Source: Candidatus Fraserbacteria bacterium
GTDB taxonomy: Bacteria; Bipolaricaulota; Bipolaricaulia; RBG-16-55-9; JAJCYT01
Assembly (NCBI GenBank): GCA_029262795.1
Contig: JAJCYT010000010.1
Span: 60,968 to 124,967 of the forward strand
Reading direction: 5' to 3'
DNA length: 64,000 bases
Shown one piece after another: positions 1-9,454 of this stretch (the stretch's first letter is position 1; each line of letters begins with the position of its first letter). Position numbers and translations under genes: made by a program. Under the pieces are notes generated by a model. It saw only the letters and a program-made list of their open reading frames with translations, had not been told where the DNA came from and did not search any database.

Positions 1-1187
1 TTCACGATTCGGTCGCTTTCTTGAAAACCAATGTGGATGAAGTCATTTACGATGCCGAACATTTTTTCGATGGATTCAAAGACAATGCAGACTACGCGAT
101 GCAAACACTCGAAGCCGCAGTCAAAGGTGGCGCAGACTGGCTCGTCTTGTGTGACACCAATGGTGGTTCACTGCCTGAAGAAATCTTTGAAATGACTGAA
201 AAGGTAGCTCAAACCTTCAATGTGTCTGTGGGCATCCACTCACACAATGATTCCGGACTAGGCGTGGCCAATGCTTTGTCTTCGGTTCGAGCAGGATCAC
301 GGCAAGTCCAAGGGACCATCAATGGCTATGGGGAACGAACGGGCAATGCCGATTTGTGTTCCATTATTCCCAATCTGAGGCTAAAGATGAATTTCGATGT
401 TTTATCTGATTCATCCAAGCTGGAAAAACTCACCCACTTGTCACGCACGATAAGCGAACTGGCCAATCTGGAACACAACGAAACGTTGCCATTTGTCGGC
501 GCAGATTCTTTCACACACAAAGGCGGCACCCACGTCAATGCCATGATGAAAACCGCTGATTCTTTCGAGCATATTTCACCTGAAACAGTGGGCAACAAAC
601 GAAAGTATCTGGTCTCAGAGTTGTCAGGCAAAAGCAATATTCTTCAGAAAGTCGAAGAACAAGGCTTGAGCCTTGATGACAGCACTGTCGCCACCGAAGT
701 GCTGGAACAATTGAAAGAGCTGGAACACCAGGGCTATCAGTTCGAGGATGCAGACGCTTCATTTCAATTGCTCGTCAAGCGAGCGCAGAGGCAATTGCCT
801 TCCTTTTTTGACTTGCAACACTTTCATGTTCATATGCACTCCGATGCAGGTGAAAAACCCTACACCACCGCAATGGTTAAAGTATGTGTCAAGGAAAAAG
901 AAGTGCTGGAATCCGCCGAAGGCGACGGACCTGTCAGCGCCTTGGACAACGCCATGCGAAAAGCGCTCATCCGCTTCTACCCAGAAATCGAAGCCATGAA
1001 GCTGATCGACTACAAAGTCCGCATCCTCGAACGCGAGCGCGGCACCTCTGCCAAGCCTCGCGTCCTCATCACCACCAGCAACGGAAAAGACACCTGGAGC
1101 ACCGTCGGCGTCGCGCGTGATATTTTGGAAGCAAGCTGGAAAGCTTTAAGCGACAGTTACATTTATGGACTTCAGGCTGAGAATTAA
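1..1187 (+). CDS. cimA: (R)-citramalate synthase, 5' end missing
   Basis: Condenses acetyl-CoA with pyruvate to (R)-citramalate, the first step of the threonine-independent route to 2-oxobutyrate and isoleucine; cytoplasmic. The frame is open from base 3, so the true start lies left of the window; a TTG at 21 is internal. Visible are the end of the HMGL/DRE-TIM barrel (CDTNGG, the metal-binding HSHND, the GYGERTGNAD stretch) and the C-terminal LeuA-type allosteric domain from about residue 260. The YDAEHFFDG stretch fits CimA better than LeuA or homocitrate synthase. It converges with the next gene and overlaps its 3' end by 4 bases. The family call is secure; substrate specificity is inferred from similarity. 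Confidence 0.92.
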   Translation, partial: HDSVAFLKTNVDEVIYDAEHFFDGFKDNADYAMQTLEAAVKGGADWLVLCDTNGGSLPEEIFEMTEKVAQTFNVSVGIHSHNDSGLGVANALSSVRAGSRQVQGTINGYGERTGNADLCSIIPNLRLKMNFDVLSDSSKLEKLTHLSRTISELANLEHNETLPFVGADSFTHKGGTHVNAMMKTADSFEHISPETVGNKRKYLVSELSGKSNILQKVEEQGLSLDDSTVATEVLEQLKELEHQGYQFEDADASFQLLVKRAQRQLPSFFDLQHFHVHMHSDAGEKPYTTAMVKVCVKEKEVLESAEGDGPVSALDNAMRKALIRFYPEIEAMKLIDYKVRILERERGTSAKPRVLITTSNGKDTWSTVGVARDILEASWKALSDSYIYGLQAEN

Positions 1188-2380
1188 GAAGCCAGGCTGA
1201 GTGCAGCTTTTACCCAATCTCCTGCAGGGATTCGTTTCAACAAATCAGCCCACATGGATGGGTGTTTCACAATTTCCTTCATGCAGATGCTTGGATAGTC
1301 GATATCGCCGTATTCTTCCAAAATGGCTTGCACATCTGGCATCGTCAACCACTCAAACACACGATTGATCTGATCATCACTGAGGTGGCACAACAATCGG
1401 TGTGCGTGCCAGCCAAAGTTGAGTTCGCGTTCCAGTTTTACTCGCCACCCTTTTTCATAGGCTTGCAGGAATTTTTGGGAAACATCCCCAGCTTTAATAG
1501 CAGAGGCTGCCACATCACCCGCAATTTGCCCACAGAGTGAACCCGTGTAAATTCCGCCACCAGAGGTCGGCTTCGCTTGCCCTGCAGCATCACCAACGAG
1601 CATCACGCCATCTGTGACGGTTTGTTTCGGAAGCCCGAAAGGAATGGTGCCCCCTTGGACGGAAAGAATGTCCATTGAATATCGTTCTGCCAAAAGTTTG
1701 TTCAAACGCTCTCGCGCTCCTTTGACACCATCATCCGTGGCAAGTCCCACTCGACCTGTGTTCTCGCCGGCAGGCACAGCCCAACCAAAGAAGTTTGGAG
1801 CCAGTTCCTGACCGATGAACACTTCAACGAAGTCCTCACGCTCAGCTTTATAGGGAACCAAGACCTGAACGCCGTAGACTTTTTTTGTTGGGCGCGGCAG
1901 CTTGGCCCAATTCGCCATGCGACTGTGCGCACCGTCTGCACCGATGATCAATGGCGCTTCAAAGGTGTATACCTGACCTGTGGCTGGTTCAAATGCTTCT
2001 AGCATGCCTGGAGCCCAGCCAGTGGCCTTGAGACCAATGCGGACGTCCACGCCTACGGCCTTGGCATCGTCCATCATTTGCTGATCCAAACGATCTCGAT
2101 CAATCACATGGGCTTGGAGTTTGTTCCCTCCCATTTTGAGACGAGTGCCATCGGGGGCATAAACAAACGCGCCAGTGATGGGCCGCAAGCGGATATCTTC
2201 ACGGGTATTGGTGAGTTCGATGCCATGCAAACTGAGCAAGCCGGTGCATTGAATGGGTCGTCCCACTTTGGTGTGTTCTTCCAATTGCAACACACGCACG
2301 CCGCCTTCGGCAGCTTTTCGAGCCGCAGATGATCCAGATGGGCCACCACCAACCACAATGACATCGTATTGACTGAACAT
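1184..2380 (-). CDS. Geranylgeranyl reductase-family FAD-dependent oxidoreductase
   Basis: Flavoprotein of the geranylgeranyl reductase/PHBH superfamily; members reduce or hydroxylate isoprenoid or aromatic substrates. I start it at ATG 2380, because GGAGAGG sits about 10 bases upstream and the dinucleotide-binding motif VVGGGPSGSSAA follows at once; the open frame runs another 19 codons upstream. Further marks are GRPIQCTG near residue 45, typical of the family, and the second FAD motif GVMLVGDAAGQAKP in the C-terminal half. It has about 398 residues, a usual length. No isoprenoid or quinone genes adjoin it, so the substrate is unknown. It lies downstream of the pgl-like cluster on the same strand, about 60 bases away, and may be co-transcribed. 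Confidence 0.8.
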   Translation of the reverse strand: MFSQYDVIVVGGGPSGSSAARKAAEGGVRVLQLEEHTKVGRPIQCTGLLSLHGIELTNTREDIRLRPITGAFVYAPDGTRLKMGGNKLQAHVIDRDRLDQQMMDDAKAVGVDVRIGLKATGWAPGMLEAFEPATGQVYTFEAPLIIGADGAHSRMANWAKLPRPTKKVYGVQVLVPYKAEREDFVEVFIGQELAPNFFGWAVPAGENTGRVGLATDDGVKGARERLNKLLAERYSMDILSVQGGTIPFGLPKQTVTDGVMLVGDAAGQAKPTSGGGIYTGSLCGQIAGDVAASAIKAGDVSQKFLQAYEKGWRVKLERELNFGWHAHRLLCHLSDDQINRVFEWLTMPDVQAILEEYGDIDYPSICMKEIVKHPSMWADLLKRIPAGDWVKAALSLAS

Positions 2381-2439
2381 GAAGATTTCCCCTCTCCGCT
2401 TGTCAAAAATTATAAAAGGTTCGGGGAGAGAAACCAACG

Positions 2440-4308
2440 TCAGGTCGGATTAAATTCTGGAATAAGCGCCCTCAACCAATCGATGGCCGCCTGTTGAGAG
2501 ATAGTAGAGCTGACCTTGAATTGCTCAATCGCAGCCCACATATCCTCTTCCGTTGCAGAGGTGTTGAGTTTGGCTTGAAACACGCGTTCGTGCTTGGTGG
2601 CTTCTGTGCCTTCTTCGGCGCTGAGCAATTCCTCTTCGATTTTTTCTCCAGGCAAAGGTTGAGTATAGACGATGGGAATATCACGGTCCGGCTCAAATCC
2701 ATGCAGGCGAATCAATTCCTTGGCCAAATCAACAATCTTTACCTGTTGACCCATATCAAGCACAAATACTTCGCCCCCATTGCCCATTGCCCCAGCTTGA
2801 AGCACCAACAGAACCGCCTCGGAAGTAATCATAAAATAACGTCGCATATTGGGATGACGTATGGTGATAGGTTCACGATTCTTTATTTTCGACTCAAAAA
2901 TCGGCACCACACTGCCACGACTGCCCAAAACATTTCCAAAGCGGACAGCGCTAAACTGCGTCTTCCCCTTGCCATTGAGTGCGAGGATGATGTTTTCTGC
3001 CAAACGTTTGGAAGCGCCCATTACAGAGGAGGGGTTGACCGCTTTGTCAGTGGAGATTAACACAAATTTTTCAACGCCTTGAGCCAGCGCGGCTTCGGCC
3101 ACCACTTTAGTGCCGATGGCATTATTTTTAATGGCTTCTTCTGGGAATCGCTCCATTAAAGCCACATGCTTGTAAGCTGCCGCATGAAAAACGACTTGGG
3201 GCTGGAAAGTTTTAAAAACTTCTGCAATTTTCCGATCATCCTGCACGTCGGCGATTACATTTTCAAAGCACAAGCCTTCAAATTGTCGATGGAGTTGGGC
3301 TTCCAAATTAAACACACCTGTTTCATCCTGATCCAAAAACACCAGCACTTTGGGGGTAAAACGCGCCACCTGACGACAAAGCTCAGATCCAATCGAGCCA
3401 GATGCACCTGTCACCAACACCACTTTGTCTTTGAGGTAATGTTCCACCGCCTGCATATCGATGGTTACGGGGGATCGACCGAGAAGATCTTCAAGGTTTA
3501 CTTCTCGCAATTCTGCCGTGCTGACTTTTCCTGAAAAAAGTTCACTTAAAGGGGGCAGTACCCTGATGTCTTCAACGCCAACTTTTCGAACCCGATCAAC
3601 CAGCCCACGGATCACGGTGCTTTCGGCGCTGGGCATGGCAATAAACACAGACTTCGCCTCTTGTTGCCGGATCAATTGTTCCAGTTGATCAGAATTTCCA
3701 AGCACATTGACCTCATGGATGGAAAGCCCCTGCTTTGATGGATCATCATCCACAAAGCCTACAGGCCACTGCACAACATGTGTTTCTTTTTGCATGCTGC
3801 GGACCAGTTGCTCGCCTGCATCACCAGCGCCAATGATCAATGTACGTTTGCCAGAAATTGGCTTTCGTCGCCATTGCAAATAGACTCGTTTTAACAATCG
3901 CCCGCTCCCAATCAACAGCAATGTCAACCCATAGTCAATCACCAAAATGGATCGGGGAAACGTCAAAAATAAGTCTGTTTCTCTAAATACAAACGATACA
4001 GTCCCCAATAATAATGAACCGTATGTGATGCCTTTGAAAATAGCAATCAGTTCGCCCATGCCCACAAATGACCAACTCATTCGATAAAAGCGCTGAAAGT
4101 AAAAAATGGGCAATTTCAACATCACGGAAAGCCCAAGCAAGGCCGGTAAGAATGTTAAATAAGTTTCAGGAACTGCACCATCAAAGCGAAGCACAAACGA
4201 CGCCAATAACGCAATCACAATTGCTGAAATATCCATGCTCAAAAACAGCGCGATGCGTTTTGCTTTGGTGGGTTGTAGCCAGCGAGAGCGTTTTTGCTTT
4301 TCCATCAC
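2440..4308 (-). CDS. pglF: UDP-sugar 4,6-dehydratase, PglF/WbpM/CapD type
   Basis: Inner-membrane enzyme predicted to convert UDP-GlcNAc to the UDP-4-keto-6-deoxy sugar, the first step toward bacillosamine-type 2,4-diamino-2,4,6-trideoxy sugars. Four hydrophobic segments occupy about residues 15-130. A CoA-binding-like Rossmann domain follows (GAGDAGEQL), then an SDR domain beginning VTGASGSIGSEL near residue 295. The catalytic region STDKAVNPSSVMGASK has Met in place of the classical SDR tyrosine, as in PglF/WbpM. At 622 residues it is full length. GTG 4308 lies 2 bases after the aminotransferase stop; ATG 4305 is an equally good start. It is the last gene of the four-gene set, and the neighbours fix the pathway more firmly than the sequence alone. 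Confidence 0.88.
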   Translation of the reverse strand: MMEKQKRSRWLQPTKAKRIALFLSMDISAIVIALLASFVLRFDGAVPETYLTFLPALLGLSVMLKLPIFYFQRFYRMSWSFVGMGELIAIFKGITYGSLLLGTVSFVFRETDLFLTFPRSILVIDYGLTLLLIGSGRLLKRVYLQWRRKPISGKRTLIIGAGDAGEQLVRSMQKETHVVQWPVGFVDDDPSKQGLSIHEVNVLGNSDQLEQLIRQQEAKSVFIAMPSAESTVIRGLVDRVRKVGVEDIRVLPPLSELFSGKVSTAELREVNLEDLLGRSPVTIDMQAVEHYLKDKVVLVTGASGSIGSELCRQVARFTPKVLVFLDQDETGVFNLEAQLHRQFEGLCFENVIADVQDDRKIAEVFKTFQPQVVFHAAAYKHVALMERFPEEAIKNNAIGTKVVAEAALAQGVEKFVLISTDKAVNPSSVMGASKRLAENIILALNGKGKTQFSAVRFGNVLGSRGSVVPIFESKIKNREPITIRHPNMRRYFMITSEAVLLVLQAGAMGNGGEVFVLDMGQQVKIVDLAKELIRLHGFEPDRDIPIVYTQPLPGEKIEEELLSAEEGTEATKHERVFQAKLNTSATEEDMWAAIEQFKVSSTISQQAAIDWLRALIPEFNPT

Positions 4309-4310
4309 AG

Positions 4311-5420
4311 TTATTTTAAAAGTTGTTTTAGTTGATTGACCACAATATCAACCTGAGCTTCCTCAAGATGATTGAAAAATGGTAGAGCAACCGTTCTTTC
4401 AGACACTTGCTCTGTCACTGGAAAATCTCCAGCCGCATATCCAAAGGTTTGGTAAAATGGCTGTAAATGAATGGGTGTAAAATAATTACTGCATTGAATG
4501 CCTTTGGCGCGTAATTGTCCCAAGATTTCATCTCGATCTTCTCTGAAATAGTGATCGGCCAAACGAGCCACATACACAAACCAGCTCATTTTCACATCTG
4601 GAGACACGCAGATGGTTTTTATATCTGCTACATCTTCAAAGCGGTCATTGTACCAGGCCGCCACTTGAGCCCGTTTTGCCAACATCTCATCCAAACGCGC
4701 CAGTTGAGTAATGCCCAGCGCACAGTTGATGTCACTTAAGCGGAAATTAAATCCCAATCGAGCATGTTGTAACCAGCCAGCACCTTCATCCCGGCCCTGA
4801 TTCCTCATGCTTTTACAAAGGGTCGCAATCTTATCGTCGTCGGTGACAATGATGCCGCCTTCGCCTGTGGTCATCTGCTTGTTGGGATAGAAGGCAAATA
4901 AGCCAACATCTCCCAAACTGCCAGCTTTGCGACCTTTGTACGTGGCACCAATGGCTTCAGCAGAATCTTCGATCAAGAATAAATCATGTTTCTTCACAAG
5001 TGCATCAAGTCGATCCCAATCCGGTGGCTGGCCAAACACATCAACTGCCAGAATGCCCTTGGTTTTGGGCGTGATGGCCTGTTCGATTAAATCGATATCG
5101 AGGTTGTACGTGTGCGGATCAATATCCACAAACACAGGCTTGCCGCCCTCGAATAAAATACAGTTGGATGATGCGACAAAACTAAAAGGTGTGGTAATGA
5201 CTTCGTCTCCAGGCTGCAGGCCCAGGGCACGAATCATGAGGTGAAGCGCGCTGGTTCCACTGTTTACGGCCACCGCATGTTTAACGCCAGTGTACTCAGC
5301 CATTTTTTGTTCAAATTCTATGAGCTTTGGCCCTAGACTCAGGTGTGACGTTTCAAGGACGGAGACCACTGCCTCTATGTCCTGAGAATCGATGTCCGGG
5401 CCTGACAAAGGAATATTCAC
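4311..5420 (-). CDS. pglE: DegT/DnrJ/EryC1 aminotransferase, PglE type
   Basis: PLP-dependent sugar aminotransferase, predicted to aminate C4 of the UDP-4-keto sugar made by the adjacent dehydratase. It has the fold-type I DegT layout: NSGTSALHL near residue 55, EDSAEAIGATY around 157, and the PLP lysine in PNKQMTTGEGG, where many relatives have a histidine-lysine pair. At 369 residues it has the normal family length. The start is GTG 5420, chosen because GAGGGGGG lies about 7 bases upstream. It is preceded by the acetyltransferase gene (12-base gap) and followed 2 bases later by the dehydratase. DegT enzymes differ widely in sugar substrate; assignment to the bacillosamine route rests on synteny. 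Confidence 0.88.
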   Translation of the reverse strand: MNIPLSGPDIDSQDIEAVVSVLETSHLSLGPKLIEFEQKMAEYTGVKHAVAVNSGTSALHLMIRALGLQPGDEVITTPFSFVASSNCILFEGGKPVFVDIDPHTYNLDIDLIEQAITPKTKGILAVDVFGQPPDWDRLDALVKKHDLFLIEDSAEAIGATYKGRKAGSLGDVGLFAFYPNKQMTTGEGGIIVTDDDKIATLCKSMRNQGRDEGAGWLQHARLGFNFRLSDINCALGITQLARLDEMLAKRAQVAAWYNDRFEDVADIKTICVSPDVKMSWFVYVARLADHYFREDRDEILGQLRAKGIQCSNYFTPIHLQPFYQTFGYAAGDFPVTEQVSERTVALPFFNHLEEAQVDIVVNQLKQLLK

Positions 5421-5432
5421 AAATGCCCCCCT

Positions 5433-6095
5433 CTAATCTGGTTCATGCGTCTTAATCACTCGTGCTGGTACACCCACGGCTGTTGAATAAGCCGGAATAT
5501 GATCCACCACGGCCGCCCCCGCCCCGATGACTGACCAAGCACCAATCTTGATACCTGGAATCACACTGACCCCCACTCCCAAATGAGCGCCTTCGCCCAC
5601 ATGCACATTGCCAGCCAAATGAGTGCCTGGAGACAAATGCACATAATCTTCAATGATGCAATCATGGTCTATGGTACATCCAGTGTTCAGAATAACATGC
5701 TTTCCAATTTGAGCGTCAATGTTTACAGCCACATTGGCCATAACAACAGTCCCTTGTTCAATTTTTATTGAATCGTTGATTTGTGCTGAAGGATGGATGA
5801 TATTCACAGAAGAAAGGTAGGATTCATGGTGATCCGTTACTTTTTGTGCAATTTCCTTTCGCGTAGAATTATTTCCAATTGCAAGAAAAATCTGTATTGG
5901 GAATGGACCTCCACCCGCCCAGGACATTGGATCAAAGGGCAAATTTTCTAAACCAAAAATCCTATATCCTTGAAAATGCCCTCCCCATAGGGATTTGTTA
6001 TCGTCAATCAAACCTAATATTTCGGCGTGATTTTTTTTGAGAATATCAATCACGACCTTGGCATGTCCACTGGCGCCATAGACAAAAACTCCCAT
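5433..6095 (-). CDS. pglD: Sugar N-acetyltransferase, PglD/NeuD type
   Basis: Predicted to acetylate the 4-amino group of the UDP-amino sugar from acetyl-CoA. The N-terminal 75 residues form a small Rossmann-like domain starting MGVFVYGASGHAKVV, characteristic of the PglD/NeuD family. The rest is a left-handed beta-helix of hexapeptide repeats, for example near INDSIKIEQGTVVMANVAV and HLGVGVSVIPG. Length is 220 residues, with the catalytic histidine expected in the repeats around IDHDCII. It begins 5 bases after the phosphoglycosyl transferase stop, with GGGAAAG as ribosome binding site. Sialic-acid or legionaminic-acid acetyltransferases look similar, but neighbours of those pathways (NeuB, NeuA) are absent. 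Confidence 0.87.
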   Translation of the reverse strand: MGVFVYGASGHAKVVIDILKKNHAEILGLIDDNKSLWGGHFQGYRIFGLENLPFDPMSWAGGGPFPIQIFLAIGNNSTRKEIAQKVTDHHESYLSSVNIIHPSAQINDSIKIEQGTVVMANVAVNIDAQIGKHVILNTGCTIDHDCIIEDYVHLSPGTHLAGNVHVGEGAHLGVGVSVIPGIKIGAWSVIGAGAAVVDHIPAYSTAVGVPARVIKTHEPD

Positions 6096-6100
6096 GATGA

Positions 6101-6757
6101 TTACTTTCCCTTTTTAGATGAGCCAAAATCATCGTTGGCGCCCTTGTCAGCGTACACGCCTTTGCGTGTGACCAAAACCACCCAAAAGGTTCTAAAAAGA
6201 ATTTTAATGTCCAGCCAAAGGCTCCAATGTTCTACGTACCACACGTCCAACTCAATCCGGTCATCCCAACTGAGGCTGTTTCGGCCTTCAACCACTGCCA
6301 AGCTGGTAATTCCAGGCTTCATCCATAGACGTTTTTTCTGATGATCTGTGTATTGCTCCACTTGATAAGCCAATGTGGGGCGTGGCCCGACCAAACTCAT
6401 GTTGCCAATAAAAACATTAATTAACTGAGGCAGTTCGTCGATGCCCCAATTTCTCAAAAAGCTTCCGATTTTGGTAATGCGGGGGTCATTCTTTTTTACT
6501 GTTACACCCAACCCCTGATTGATTGCATCCACCACCATCGTGCGGAACTTCCACACATGGAATAAACGCTCATTTCTCCCAACACGTTCTTGAAAGAAAA
6601 AAACAGGGCCTTTGGAGTCCAACTTTATCCAAAGACCAATAATGACTAAGGGGATAAATAGAAAGGATAAACCCATGAAACTAATGAGCAAATCAAGCAT
6701 TCGTTTTAAAAAACCCTGAAAGGTCGGGCGTCGGTCACCATCGCTGGTTTTGTGCAT
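6101..6757 (-). CDS. pglC: Bacterial sugar transferase (polyprenyl-phosphate phosphoglycosyl transferase), PglC type
   Basis: Monotopic phosphoglycosyl transferase predicted to move phospho-diacetamido-trideoxyhexose from UDP onto undecaprenyl phosphate at the inner membrane, starting a glycan. One re-entrant hydrophobic segment lies at about residues 17-45 after FKRMLDLLIS. The catalytic core has PVFFFQERVGR, WKFRTM, IDELPQLINV and SLVGPRPT, all family signatures. At 218 residues it is the short PglC-like form rather than the long WcaJ form with extra membrane helices. It is the first gene of the run, so the gene order (transferase, acetyltransferase, aminotransferase, dehydratase) is the reverse of the reaction order. 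I see no glycosyltransferase or flippase here. Confidence 0.88.
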   Translation of the reverse strand: MHKTSDGDRRPTFQGFLKRMLDLLISFMGLSFLFIPLVIIGLWIKLDSKGPVFFFQERVGRNERLFHVWKFRTMVVDAINQGLGVTVKKNDPRITKIGSFLRNWGIDELPQLINVFIGNMSLVGPRPTLAYQVEQYTDHQKKRLWMKPGITSLAVVEGRNSLSWDDRIELDVWYVEHWSLWLDIKILFRTFWVVLVTRKGVYADKGANDDFGSSKKGK

Positions 6758-6873
6758 GGCATCTGAAATCTTAAACCCCTTGATATGATTAAAACATAGC
6801 CCATAAAACGCCTGCTATTTTAACCCTAACTCAAAGAAAAGACGACACCCAACTGTGCTTTGTTAAACAGACG

Positions 6874-8313
6874 TTAGGCCACGCTGGATTTCTTCTTTGG
6901 CATCACGATATGGATGGGATGCCCCATCGCCACTTCGGCAGCCTCCATAATGCCTTCGGACATGGTTGGATGTGGGTGAACTGTCAGTTCTAAATCTTCA
7001 ACCGTTGCAGCCAATTCGATGGCCAAAGCCACTTCGCTGATGAGGTTGGACACTTCATGCCCAACCATCTGAGCACCCAACACCAGGTTGGTGTTTTTGT
7101 CGGAAACAAGGCGAACAAATCCATCAGGATCACCGGTGGTCAGTGCTCGGCCTAAAGCGGGAAATGGAAATTTTCCGCTTTGTGGCTCGTAACCAGCTTC
7201 TTTGGCTTCAACTTCGGTCATACCAACTGTGGCCACTTCGGGGTCTGTGAAGATGACCGCAGGGATCACTTGAAAGTCTGCCGCACTGGGAAGGCCGCCA
7301 ATCACTTCGGCGGCCACAATGCCTTCTTTCGAGGCTTTGTGTGCCAACATGGGCTGACCCACAATATCGCCGATGGCGAAAATATGAGAATTACTGGTTC
7401 GCATTTGCTGATCAACAATGATGAAACCTTTGTCATCGAGCGTAACGCCTGCTTCATCCAAAGCAATGTTTTCCGTATTGGGGCGTCTGCCAACGGACAC
7501 GAGAACTTTTTCGACCTTGAAGTTCTTTTTGCCATCTTTGGTTTCAACTTCGACATCCGCACCAGTTTTCGTTTTCGTATAACTCTTTGCGGCAGCACCT
7601 GTAAAGACTTCTACACCTAAGGCCTGAAGCTTTTTCTCGATCGGGCGAACGAGGTCTTTTTCCACACCTGGGATAAGGTTGTCCATCATCTCGACAATGG
7701 TCACTTTTGTTCCAAGTTTGGCATAAACCATGCTCAGTTCCAGCCCGATATAGCCCCCGCCAATGACCAGCATCGTTTTAGGTGCCGCTTCTAATTTAAG
7801 CGCTTGGCGTGACCCGATGATGGTTTTGCCGTCATATTCAAACCCTGGCACTTCGATGGAGCGAGAGCCGGTGGCAATGATGGCATCTTTAAAGTCGATG
7901 TTGTTCACGCCGTATTCAGACTCAACACGCACACTCTTGCTGCTGGTGAACACGGCTTCGCCCTGTATCACACTGATGCCATTACGCTCGCATAACTGAG
8001 CAACGCCGCCGGTGAGTTTTTCCACGATATCGGACTTCCATGCCTGCAATTTGGCCACATCAATGGAAGCGTCTTTGACCGTAATGCCATAGGCTTCTCC
8101 ATGCTGAATGTGATTGTAAACGCCTGATGCATGAATCAGCGCTTTGGAAGGAATACAACCATGATTAAGGCAGATACCGCCCAAGGAAGGTTCACGCTCA
8201 ACCAGGGTAACATCTTTGCCCATTTGAGCGGCCCGAATGGCGGCCACATAACCGCCCGGTCCAGAACCAATAACTAGAACTTCTGTTCCCATTGCAATAT
8301 CGCCAACAACCAT
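6874..8313 (-). CDS. lpdA: Dihydrolipoyl dehydrogenase (E3)
   Basis: FAD enzyme that reoxidises dihydrolipoamide on E2 with NAD+, completing 2-oxoacid dehydrogenase complexes. It shows FAD motif GSGPGGYVAA near residue 17, the redox disulfide in GGICLNHGCIPSKAL around residues 44-58, NAD motif GGGYIGLELS near 180, and the C-terminal HPHPTMSE catalytic histidine-glutamate pair. Length of 479 residues is normal. ATG 8313 has AAAGGT upstream; an internal ATG at 8292 is an alternative. It is the last gene of the lipA-pdhA-pdhB-pdhB-lpdA run, about 106 bases after the E1-beta gene, supporting a role in that complex, though one E3 often serves several complexes. Confidence 0.95.
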   Translation of the reverse strand: MVVGDIAMGTEVLVIGSGPGGYVAAIRAAQMGKDVTLVEREPSLGGICLNHGCIPSKALIHASGVYNHIQHGEAYGITVKDASIDVAKLQAWKSDIVEKLTGGVAQLCERNGISVIQGEAVFTSSKSVRVESEYGVNNIDFKDAIIATGSRSIEVPGFEYDGKTIIGSRQALKLEAAPKTMLVIGGGYIGLELSMVYAKLGTKVTIVEMMDNLIPGVEKDLVRPIEKKLQALGVEVFTGAAAKSYTKTKTGADVEVETKDGKKNFKVEKVLVSVGRRPNTENIALDEAGVTLDDKGFIIVDQQMRTSNSHIFAIGDIVGQPMLAHKASKEGIVAAEVIGGLPSAADFQVIPAVIFTDPEVATVGMTEVEAKEAGYEPQSGKFPFPALGRALTTGDPDGFVRLVSDKNTNLVLGAQMVGHEVSNLISEVALAIELAATVEDLELTVHPHPTMSEGIMEAAEVAMGHPIHIVMPKKKSSVA

Positions 8314-8419
8314 CGTTTTACCTTTCTATTCGTGGCTTAAGTCTTTTCGCACACGTTGTCTAAATGAAATCATTCATCCGATGACCAACTTAATAATGGC
8401 TCAACAAATGAATGTGATT

Positions 8420-9400
8420 TTAAAATTGCACCGTCTTCAAAATGCCCTGTAACACGCGATTGGCATTGGGCATATAGTAGTTTTCCATGCGGAAAAGCGG
8501 CATGGCCACATCATAACCTGTCACGCGAACCACAGGGGCTTCCAGGTGCAGCAGCGCCTTTTCATTGATCAAAGAGATAATCTCCGCACCCAGACCAACG
8601 GTTCGTGGCGCTTCGTGTACCACCACACAGCGTCCTGTTTTCTGCACGGAAGCAATCACGGTGTCGATGTCCAACGGCCACAGGGTGCGAAGGTCAATCA
8701 ATTCTACTGAAATTCCTTTTTCTTCCTGTGCTTTTTCCGCCGCTTCTTCGCTGACACGAACCATGGTACCCCAGGAAATCACGGTCACATCCGTGCCTTC
8801 CTTAACCACGGCAGCCTTGCCAATGGGCACTTCATAATCTTCTTCAGGAACATCTTGACGAAATGCGCGGTAGAGGCGTTTTGGTTCGAAATAAATCACT
8901 GGATCAGGGTCGCGAATTGAGGCCAGCAACAGCCCTTTGGCATCATAAGGATTGGAGGGCAAAACCACTTTAAAGCCAGGGGTATGGGCATAGTAGGTTT
9001 CAGGCGCTTCGGAGTGATGTTCCAGAGCGCGAATCCCACCACCGTAAGGCACACGGACAGTCATAGGACACGTAAACCGACCTCTGGTTCGCCAGCGCAG
9101 GCGGGCAGCGTGGGACACAAGCTGGTCAAATGCCGGCAACATAAAGCCATCAAACTGAATTTCAGGCACAGGGCGTAAGCCATAGGCGGCCATGCCAATA
9201 GCGCTGCCAATAATGCCTGCTTCGGCCAAAGGCGTATCCACCGCGCGGTCGGCACCAAATTCGTTATAAATGCCTTCGGTGGCGCGGAACACACCGCCAT
9301 TTGCGCCAACATCTTCTCCCATGATCATGACACGTTCATCGCGCTTCATTTCCAGGTGGAGCGCTTCATTAATGGCTTGAATCAGTGTTTTGTGAGCCAT
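8420..9400 (-). CDS. pdhB: 2-oxoacid dehydrogenase E1 beta subunit, copy 1
   Basis: Beta subunit of a thiamine-diphosphate alpha2beta2 E1 that decarboxylates pyruvate or a branched-chain 2-oxoacid. It has the transketolase pyrimidine-binding domain (GEDVGANGGVFRATEG near residue 29, VDTPLAEAGIIG), the conserved LRWRTRGRFTCP region, and the C-terminal transketolase domain with IDLRTLWPLD and VVHEAPR. Length of 326 residues is typical. GGAGGAAG precedes ATG 9400. It is roughly two-thirds identical by eye to the next gene upstream (9455-10432), a tandem paralogue. Whether it partners the same E1 alpha, or forms an alternative complex, cannot be read from the sequence. Confidence 0.92.
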   Translation of the reverse strand: MAHKTLIQAINEALHLEMKRDERVMIMGEDVGANGGVFRATEGIYNEFGADRAVDTPLAEAGIIGSAIGMAAYGLRPVPEIQFDGFMLPAFDQLVSHAARLRWRTRGRFTCPMTVRVPYGGGIRALEHHSEAPETYYAHTPGFKVVLPSNPYDAKGLLLASIRDPDPVIYFEPKRLYRAFRQDVPEEDYEVPIGKAAVVKEGTDVTVISWGTMVRVSEEAAEKAQEEKGISVELIDLRTLWPLDIDTVIASVQKTGRCVVVHEAPRTVGLGAEIISLINEKALLHLEAPVVRVTGYDVAMPLFRMENYYMPNANRVLQGILKTVQF

Positions 9401-9454
9401 GCCACTTCCTCCGATCTCACTTTTATATTCATTTATTCTTAATTTAAAATTTCT

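Noticed and set aside
2494..3060. 188-codon plus-strand ORF opposite the dehydratase gene
   Set aside because: Antisense shadow of a clearly homologous gene; no ribosome site and no family.
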